Positions 42,131-48,025 of a stretch of DNA of 48,025 nucleotides are shown piece by piece (position 1 is the first letter of the stretch; every line of letters begins with the position of its first letter). A program made the position numbers and the translations under genes. The stretch spans positions 1 through 48,025 of the forward strand of contig JAVJRN010000014.1 of NCBI GenBank assembly GCA_040218415.1. Direction: 5' to 3'. The stretch is from JAVJRN01 sp040218415. Its GTDB lineage: Bacteria > Bacteroidota > Bacteroidia > Cytophagales > Cyclobacteriaceae. A model generated the notes under the pieces. It saw nothing but the letters and a program-made list of their open reading frames with translations. It ran no database searches and was not told the DNA's origin.

Positions 42131-44863
42131 ATGAAATTATATATTTCAATTCTCTTTTTAGTATTCATTCACTTTTCTACATCTCTTTATTCTCAGAGTC
42201 CACCCACTATCACTTCCTTCATTCCGACCAGTGGCCCCATAGGAACAGAAGTTACAATCACAGGCACCAATTTCGATACTACCTCAGGGAACAACATAGT
42301 CTTCTTCGGGGCGACACAGGCCACAGTATCAGCAGCGACTGCTACACAGCTTACAGTAGCGGTACCTTCGGGAGCTTCCTATCAGCCAATTACCGTCTTG
42401 GTGAATGGATTGATCGCTTATTCGGCGAGTCCTTTTGTGGTGACCTTCACTGGAAGAGGGACTATTGATGCCAATTCTTTTGCCATCAAGCAAGATTACA
42501 CAACAGGATCCCCACGTGCAGTTGCCATCGGTGATTTGGATGGCGATGGAAAAGCAGATCTGGTCGCAGCAAATAATGGTGACAATACCGTCTCCATATT
42601 AAGAAATACCAGTACTGCTGTAGGCACGATTAGTTATGCCGCCAGGCAAGATTACACAACAGGATCAGGCCCGCGTTCAATAGCCATCGGTGATTTGAAT
42701 GGCGATGGAAAAGCAGACCTTGCTGTAGCAAATATGGTTTCCAATACCGTCTCCGTATTTAGAAATACTAGTACCGCCGGAGGCACGATTAGTTATGCCG
42801 CCAGGCAAGATTACACAACAGGAACAGCCCCTTTTTCAGTAGCCATCGGTGATTTGGATGGGGATGGAAAAGCAGACCTTGCCGTAGCAAATTTGGGTTC
42901 CAATACCGTCTCCATATTTAGAAATACCAGCGCTGGAGTAGGCACGATTAGTTATGCCGCCAAGCAAGATTACACTACTGGTACACGGCCTTGGTCAGTT
43001 GCCATAGGTGATTTGGATGGGGATGGAAAAACAGACCTTGCCGTAGCAAATGAGAGTTCCAATACTGTCTCCGTATTTAAGAATACCAGTACCGCTGTAG
43101 GCACGATTAGTTATGCCGCCAAGCAAGATTACACAACAGGAGTAACCACCCCACTTTCAGTAGCCATAGGTGATTTGGATGGTGATGGAAAAGCAGACCT
43201 TGCCGTAGCAAATTATGGTTCCAATACGGTCTCCATATTTAGAAATACCAGTACCGCTGTAGGCACGATGAGTTATGCCTCCGGGCAAAAAACAGGATCA
43301 GGCCCTATTTCAATAGCCATCGGTGATTTGGATGGGGATGGAAAAGTAGACCTTGCCGTAATAAATGAGAGTTCCGCTACCGTCTCCGTATTTAGAAATA
43401 CCAGTACCGCTGTAGGCACGATTAGTTATGCCGCCAAGCAAGATTACACAACAGGAACAGAACCTTATTCAGCAGCCATCGGTGATTTGGATGGCGATGG
43501 AAAAGCAGACCTTGCCGTAGCAAATGCTAGTTCCTACACCGTCTCCGTATTTAGAAACCTCAATGGCATTGAAGAGTCGATAATTGGAACGCTACAAAAC
43601 CAAATAGTACAACTTTCTGGAGGATCAGGTACTGACCAAAGAAATTACAGTATTATTTCATTTCCTTTTAAGAATCCGAGTGTAAATACACTTTTAGAAG
43701 AGCTAGGACCTTATGACAATAGTCAATGGCGATTGTTCAGATACAATGGATCTAATCGAGAGTATTCCGTGAATTTTGGTAATATAAATTCAGGTGAGGG
43801 TTATTGGTTTATCCAACGTGAATCCAATAACATTGAAATGGGCGGTGAATCCGTAGATATTACCGAAGGCAGCTATAAAATGGATCTGGTTAGCGGGTTC
43901 AATTTAATTGGAAACCCATTTGTTTGGACTTTGAATTGGGGAGAAGTAATTGATTACAATGTTGAAAAAGGAACTATCTCATTAGACGATTTTGAAAGTG
44001 ATTACCAGACATCCGTTTATGCTTGGAGGACCTCTTGGCGGCTTTCGTCTAATCTGGAAAAGTTTGAAGGCGGCTTCATAAAAACCACCAGAGCCATTTC
44101 CAATTTTGAGATACCTTTAAGTGCATTGAACAACGCAGGAGGAAGAATCGCAAATGAATTACCTCAGAAAAAGGATATAGATATTGATGATGAGCGTTGG
44201 AAACTGAATTTTCACATCTATTCTCCAAGCTATGATTATCATTTAGGGGGAATAGGTCTGAGTCCTTCAGCTTCTGATCAAAAAGATATTTGGGATGGCT
44301 CAACCCTGCCTCGCTTTATCGAATACCTTGAGGTAGATTTTGGGGATGGCATCACAAGAAGTATGAAGCACCTCGATGAAAATAAGTCCTGGTCTTTTAA
44401 ACTACCTAACAACCTTAATGAATCTTCCATTCATCTGACATGGGATCAGCCAATTTCATCTGTTAATACCATTATTTTAGTAGATAGCAAATCGCGACAT
44501 ATTTTTGACTTATCCTCCAGTAGAGGAATAAATATTTCTAACGACCCTTCAATTGTATATTATTTATATTTCGGAAAGAAAGAAAGCATTTTAGATCAAT
44601 TGAACCTGCCATTTGATGTCATGCATGAAATTTACCCTAACCCGACGGAGAACAAACTAAATATTAGGTTATATGCATCTGATCATAAGGTGGGGACATT
44701 AAAGATGATCGGTATGGATGGAAAAGAGATTCTGAATTATTCCATTAACCTTGAAAAAGGAATGAATAACCATCAGATTAGACTGGAGGAATTGCAAATT
44801 CCTGAAGGGATCTATTATCTCAATATTAACAATAGAATATCCACCAAACTCATCAAGAAATAA
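42131..44863 (+). CDS. Secreted FG-GAP beta-propeller protein with T9SS sorting domain
   Basis: A 910-residue predicted exoprotein. Residues 1-21 are a Sec signal peptide; an IPT/TIG immunoglobulin-like domain follows (about 25-105, SFIPTSGPIGTEVTITGTNF). Seven FG-GAP/VCBS repeats of 51-54 residues fill 121-480, each with a calcium-loop motif AIGDLDGDGKADL; seven units would close one beta-propeller. The 490-830 region has no domain I can name. The last 75 residues are a type A T9SS C-terminal sorting domain (YPNPTENKLNIRLYASDHKV, ending GIYYLNINNRISTKLIKK), so it should be exported through the type IX system and anchored or released at the surface. The repeats are near-identical in DNA, with 159-bp period. 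It is unusual cargo for a defence island. Confidence 0.9.
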   Translation: MKLYISILFLVFIHFSTSLYSQSPPTITSFIPTSGPIGTEVTITGTNFDTTSGNNIVFFGATQATVSAATATQLTVAVPSGASYQPITVLVNGLIAYSASPFVVTFTGRGTIDANSFAIKQDYTTGSPRAVAIGDLDGDGKADLVAANNGDNTVSILRNTSTAVGTISYAARQDYTTGSGPRSIAIGDLNGDGKADLAVANMVSNTVSVFRNTSTAGGTISYAARQDYTTGTAPFSVAIGDLDGDGKADLAVANLGSNTVSIFRNTSAGVGTISYAAKQDYTTGTRPWSVAIGDLDGDGKTDLAVANESSNTVSVFKNTSTAVGTISYAAKQDYTTGVTTPLSVAIGDLDGDGKADLAVANYGSNTVSIFRNTSTAVGTMSYASGQKTGSGPISIAIGDLDGDGKVDLAVINESSATVSVFRNTSTAVGTISYAAKQDYTTGTEPYSAAIGDLDGDGKADLAVANASSYTVSVFRNLNGIEESIIGTLQNQIVQLSGGSGTDQRNYSIISFPFKNPSVNTLLEELGPYDNSQWRLFRYNGSNREYSVNFGNINSGEGYWFIQRESNNIEMGGESVDITEGSYKMDLVSGFNLIGNPFVWTLNWGEVIDYNVEKGTISLDDFESDYQTSVYAWRTSWRLSSNLEKFEGGFIKTTRAISNFEIPLSALNNAGGRIANELPQKKDIDIDDERWKLNFHIYSPSYDYHLGGIGLSPSASDQKDIWDGSTLPRFIEYLEVDFGDGITRSMKHLDENKSWSFKLPNNLNESSIHLTWDQPISSVNTIILVDSKSRHIFDLSSSRGINISNDPSIVYYLYFGKKESILDQLNLPFDVMHEIYPNPTENKLNIRLYASDHKVGTLKMIGMDGKEILNYSINLEKGMNNHQIRLEELQIPEGIYYLNINNRISTKLIKK

Positions 44864-44902
44864 ATAAGATATAAGGATTTCTTGGCACTTTATTGCTCCT
44901 AG

Positions 44903-44937
44903 ATTATGCCTCACTGGGAAAGCCCAGAAGGCATAAT
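44903..44937. terminator. Hairpin after the secreted-protein gene, probable terminator
   Basis: ATTATGCCT (44903-44911) pairs perfectly with AGGCATAAT (44929-44937), and an inner CTGGG/CCCAG stem (44914-44918 with 44923-44927) extends the hairpin. Only a short T-run follows, so termination is likely but not certain. Confidence 0.55.
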
Positions 44938-44986
44938 TTAAGACTGAGCTGATTCAAGAAAAACTCGGCAATAATCACCCAACTGA

Positions 44987-45322
44987 AATCACGCTAGTTT
45001 CCTACAGAGCTTCGCTGCAAACAATTACAGATTTACTACCATATCGGGTAAAGTCTCTGATCGTTTTGAGTTACTCAAAACCAATGCAATTCTAAAGGCG
45101 CAAAAAATAGGGGTATGAAAATATAGACTAATGAAAACACGCTCTATGTTGAGTCTAAAACACCAGATAATTTGGAGGACTTGAGGGTTTATTCATTATT
45201 AGGTCAATTGGTTTATAGATCAAAAATTGACATAAAAATTAAGTGTTGATTTGAATGGTGTGAAAGCCGGTGTTTATATGGTTTTGATTGGTGACCGAGT
45301 AGAGAAAGTCATTATTAGGTAA
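44987..45322 (+). pseudogene. Relic of a T9SS-sorted secreted protein (C-terminal end)
   Basis: Three plus-strand frames carry consecutive pieces of the end of a T9SS cargo protein. First NYRFTTISGKVSDRFELLKT (ending at a stop near 45117), then from 45130 NENTLYVESKTPDNLEDLRV and YSLLGQLVYRSKID, and after a frameshift near 45240 SVDLNGVKAGVYMVLIGDRV with EKVIIR and a stop at 45320-45322. The last part matches the type A sorting-domain pattern (N-x-L-x-V, V-Y-S-L-x-G-x-L, L-x-G-V-K-A-G-V-Y). It is distinct in sequence from the domain of the intact 910-aa protein. It is inactive. Confidence 0.7.
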
Positions 45323-46340
45323 TCCATGTCTGATGAGTAGATTACTTAATTTGTTCTATTTTTGGTTTAGTTGTTGAGCTTCTTATTACTTAGAAATCAC
45401 ATGTGTGGAGTGTTATTCACTCCACCTAGATTTATTTGTATAAAGTAAGAAAAGAGGATTCTATTCCTCAAATCGTTTAACTTCCCCATGGTCTGTAACT
45501 CACGGAACATCCTTACAGATACTAGTACGAGATAAAGAGAAAAATAGTAAACCCACTTTCTCTCCAGCCTGTGCATTCCGTTCCGCAAAAAAGCGGAACT
45601 ACATTTACAAGCCTCCGTTCACGCACATAAGCGAATTCAACCACTCGCTTCTTCCGACTGCTTCGGAATCACTCCCTATTTCATACGCTTATCTTTCCTC
45701 CCCAAATTCCCAGATTAAAGTCCATCGTACCTGTGAAACAGTCTTCTCCCAGGAATAAAGGCGTTCGTCAAGATTTGCCGCAACCCTTACGCCAGCATTC
45801 GCCAACCATCAAAAGGATAAAAAGCTTTTTTAGACCTTTTGATAGTTGGCTCACCCTCTTTCTTCGCAAGCTACGACGAGGGCTTTGGTGCTGTCATATG
45901 GCTTGCTTTGGCTGCATCTTTCCTCACACGAAGCTCCCTCTGTTCTTATATCAGATTGCTTTGCCCCCCTAAAGTGACCCTTGATGATTTTGCCCTTGCT
46001 TGTTCTCTACTCAACCATCAAAGTGTCACTTGCCAAATCGCACACAAACCGATATAAGCCCAGCCGCTTCTGGTGGTTATGCTCGCCCTGCTGGCTCCCA
46101 AAGGCTGCGGGTTGTCATGGTTTTTGATTTTCTCCTTGCCCTCAGGCCTCCCCATCAAAAACACACGCCAACCCTTGTGTAAGGAATCCCTACGCTCTTG
46201 CCCTCGCATATTCCTTACATAGGTCGATGACGCATTGCATGCTTTCCATCTCGCACCTATTAGGAGCTGCTCGCACGTTCTCTCCACCTGCGTTCCGTTC
46301 TCTTTTAAAATTTTCAGTATCGGTACGATTTACTTTCTTA
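45323..46340. other. Unexplained non-coding block with hairpins, higher GC than its surroundings
   Basis: No gene I can support. From about 45590 to 46300 the composition is noticeably richer in C and G than the flanks, and several frames on both strands stay open for 60-90 codons without resembling any protein, as expected of a GC shift rather than coding. Hairpins: GTGGAGTG/CACTCCAC (45405-45425), GTTCCGC/GCGGAAC (45580-45599) and a 15-bp near-perfect pair at 45802-45849. It lies between the T9SS relic and the integrase. It may be a structured RNA, a repeat also present elsewhere in the genome, or transferred DNA of different origin. Confidence 0.5.
45802..45849. repeat. 15-bp inverted repeat in the GC-rich block
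   Basis: CCAACCATCAAAAGG (45802-45816) and CCTTTTGATAGTTGG (45835-45849) are complementary at 14 of 15 positions with an 18-nt loop. There is no T-run after it. Confidence 0.7.
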
Positions 46341-47540
46341 TTATTCGAGAAGATTTTGCTGTAGGTTGTGCATATTTTTTTTATCTAAGCTTCCAACATA
46401 TATCATGGTTGTTTTAATGTCCGTATGAGCCATTTGTTCTTTAATGTACATAAGAGGGACGCCTTTACGGATCATGTGAGAGGCAAATGCATGTCTTGCC
46501 GTATAATAAGTATACTTTTTCATACCTAGTTCTTCACATATACTTTTCAGTCCTTCATTTAAGACTTTATTGAATTGCTTTATTTTGTCAATTTTAGTCT
46601 GCTCTTTTTCTTCTGGGTTTATGATATCAAAAACGTAATACGCATTTGTCTTTTTATATCGCTCAATGATTTCCATGGATTGTGGGAGTAGGGGTATAGT
46701 CAATGACTCCTTGTTTGAGTTCCTTGTCTTGGTTCTTAAAGGAAAGTGAATACAGTTCTCATGGATGTATTCTGGTTTCATACGCACTAAGTCAGCCAAA
46801 TTGACTCCTGAGCAGAGATAGCTTAAAACAAAGAAGTCTCTGCTTCTTTGTTTCTTTTGGTTATCTGATCTGTATTTGAGGAAGGCTTTTATGTCATCTT
46901 CTGTGGGTACATTTTTTTGGGAATTTCCCTTCGGGATAATGTACTTGTGTCTTTCAAAAGGGTAATTTGCCTTGTTTACGATTTCTTTTCTTATCGCGGT
47001 ATTAAATAAAGTTCTGAGATTCCTTAAATACATTCCAGCGGTAGTGAGGCTATTTCCTCTTTTTACCATCCAGTTTTCATATCCTCTTAGCCATTCTACA
47101 GTTATACTTTCAAACTTGAATTCACGCTGCTTTATTGAGGCTAAATATTTACCCATTGAGCTCTTCATGTCTTCCATACTCTGAGCAGTACGGATGCTAT
47201 CACTTTTGATTTTATCCTCGATATATATATCTGCCAATTCAAAGACGGATGATGAGTTAATTGAACGGCCTAAATACTGCTTTTCAAATTCATATTCCGA
47301 GTAGGGTCGGAGCTTATCTATAATTGTTCTTGCCTTTGATTCTTCTTTGTCTAGATATTCTTGAATTTTTACTAAAGGCGCCTTCCTTGTACCGCTCTTT
47401 ATCTTGTCCCAATCTTCTTTGTTAAGAAACCTGTTGAGTGAATAGTATTTCTGTTTTCCCTTGTTAGTAATTCGTAGTTTGACTGGATACGTACCGTCTT
47501 TTAGTTGACTTCTCATGTCCAAGAATTGTGTGATTTTCAT
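46341..47540 (-). CDS. Tyrosine recombinase (integrase) of the tRNA-Thr island
   Basis: A 399-residue integrase from ATG 47540 (MKITQFLDMRSQLKDGTYPV), the usual start of this Bacteroidota group; the 44 upstream in-frame codons are hydrophobic and unlikely. It has an arm-binding domain (1-60), a SAM-like domain (about 98-195) and a catalytic domain (about 215-395). Visible residues: Arg349 in YTARHAFAS, His372 in MAHTDIKTTMIY and the nucleophile Tyr381. The first Arg is replaced by Asn247 (CSGVNLADL) and the His of HxxR by Tyr346. It lies about 160 bp from the right attachment repeat and transcribes into the island. It would insert and excise the 26-kb island at tRNA-Thr. Confidence 0.92.
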   Translation of the reverse strand: MKITQFLDMRSQLKDGTYPVKLRITNKGKQKYYSLNRFLNKEDWDKIKSGTRKAPLVKIQEYLDKEESKARTIIDKLRPYSEYEFEKQYLGRSINSSSVFELADIYIEDKIKSDSIRTAQSMEDMKSSMGKYLASIKQREFKFESITVEWLRGYENWMVKRGNSLTTAGMYLRNLRTLFNTAIRKEIVNKANYPFERHKYIIPKGNSQKNVPTEDDIKAFLKYRSDNQKKQRSRDFFVLSYLCSGVNLADLVRMKPEYIHENCIHFPLRTKTRNSNKESLTIPLLPQSMEIIERYKKTNAYYVFDIINPEEKEQTKIDKIKQFNKVLNEGLKSICEELGMKKYTYYTARHAFASHMIRKGVPLMYIKEQMAHTDIKTTMIYVGSLDKKNMHNLQQNLLE

Positions 47541-47703
47541 TTTTTTGCTGTTTAATTTGTTCAAATGTATTTGCATAGATTTTGCATACATAGGAATGAA
47601 AACAACAGATAAAAAGAGACAATAAAAGACAATAGGAAAATCAAAAAACGTTCTGAAATCACTATAAGTCAATAAATGTTAACATCGGTTAAGCGCCTTG
47701 TCC

Positions 47704-47749
47704 GACTTGTAATCAGTAGGTCATTGGTTCGATCCCGATAGGAGGCTCT
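47704..47749 (+). repeat. Right attachment repeat (46 bp), displaced tRNA-Thr 3' end
   Basis: Identical to 21724-21769 but with no 5' tRNA half before it, so it does not encode a tRNA. It marks the right edge of the island. Confidence 0.95.
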
Positions 47750-47757
47750 TGAAAATC

Positions 47758-47790
47758 AAGCACTTACATTAATTTGTAAGTGCTTTTTTA
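47758..47790 (+). terminator. Terminator copy beyond the right attachment repeat
   Basis: The same 10-bp stem and 8-nt loop as at 21777 (47758-47767 with 47776-47785), followed by TTTTT. It is presumably the original terminator of tRNA-Thr before integration. Confidence 0.88.
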
Positions 47791-47890
47791 TTTTTGATAC
47801 ATACAGGATACATACAAATTGGGTTATTGCATTTATTTGCAAAGTCCTGTTTTGTGTACTATAGGTTTTCGTTTGGTGAATGATTGTGTA

Positions 47891-48025
47891 TATACCACTT
47901 GAAAAGTGTACCATATTTCACTTGAAAAGTATACCACTTAAAAAATCTGATAAACGAAAAAAGAAGACGTTTATCTCGAATGATAAGTATGTATACAAGA
48001 CAAGAAATAATACTGAAGTACCATG
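47891..48025 (+). mobile_element. Left end of an IS21-like element with the start of istA
   Basis: Two 18-bp repeats, CACTTGAAAAGTGTACCA (47896-47913) and CACTTGAAAAGTATACCA (47919-47936), differ at one base and are 23 bp apart, like the multiple terminal repeats of IS21-family elements in Bacteroidota. About 50 bp on, an ORF opens near 47981-47990 whose first codons read approximately MISMYTRQEIILKYH, as in IstA transposases, and leaves the window. It lies outside the island, about 140 bp beyond the right attachment repeat. The call rests on few residues. Confidence 0.55.

Noticed and set aside
45802..45849. Inverted repeat as the end of an integron attC site or group II intron
   Set aside because: No integron integrase, reverse transcriptase, or conserved attC or intron core is visible nearby.
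45733..46417. Five overlapping ORFs of 60-89 codons in the GC-rich block
   Set aside because: Open frames on both strands over the same bases with no family resemblance; explained by low stop-codon frequency.

Overview
The window looks like a chromosome segment from a Bacteroidota bacterium, probably a Cytophagales-like marine or soil gliding-group organism (order is inference). Evidence: low-GC DNA, a short 287-residue primary sigma factor, promoters of the TTG-N18/20-TAnnTTTG type, BshB1 and MiaE homologues, a predicted type IX secretion (T9SS) substrate, and Bacteroidota-style integrases. About 13 kb of conserved core (8638-21767) lies between two integrated elements.

Left region (1-8637): a CRISPR array of 16 complete 30-nt repeats runs off the left edge and ends against a 50-residue fragment of a type I methylase gene (hsdM). 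Next come a cluster of GTAAC repeats resembling plasmid iterons, a 1041-aa primase-helicase that has lost its zinc ligands, a small unknown gene, an excisionase-like HTH gene, another unknown gene and a tyrosine recombinase. The recombinase abuts the 3' end of a tRNA-Met gene, the usual layout of an island integrated in a tRNA. Its far end is not in the window, so the CRISPR array may or may not belong to the island.

Core (8638-21767): tRNA-Met, a START-like protein, an LptF/LptG permease, rpsO-pnp-rpoD, trxB, bshB1, a convergent glycosyltransferase-pdxH pair, miaE-yqgE, a DUF349 protein and tRNA-Thr.

Right island (21724-47749): a 26-kb element bounded by 46-bp exact copies of the 3' end of tRNA-Thr, each followed by the same rho-independent terminator, with a tyrosine recombinase at the right end. 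The left arm holds an unknown gene, a decayed ISAon1-type transposase, an HTH-DUF3987 pair, a perfect 21-bp inverted repeat, and a broken hsdM. The centre is a same-strand run of defence-type genes (27044-39024, perhaps to 39964): a PLD-SNF2 helicase and an Eco57I-like adenine methylase (2 bp apart); a truncated gamma-glutamylcyclotransferase; two partial RhuM domains; a RhuM-Fic protein; an McrB with an extra, probably PUA/EVE-like, domain inside its AAA+ core; and McrC. The plausible reading is an ATP-dependent restriction-modification pair coupled to a type IV McrBC system with a Fic enzyme between them. The right arm has a metallophosphoesterase pair, a 910-aa T9SS-type beta-propeller protein built of seven near-identical 159-bp repeats, a relic of another T9SS protein, and an unexplained non-coding block with higher GC. 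An IS21-like element begins just outside the right attachment repeat and leaves the window.

All family assignments are from reading the translated sequence; no search was run.
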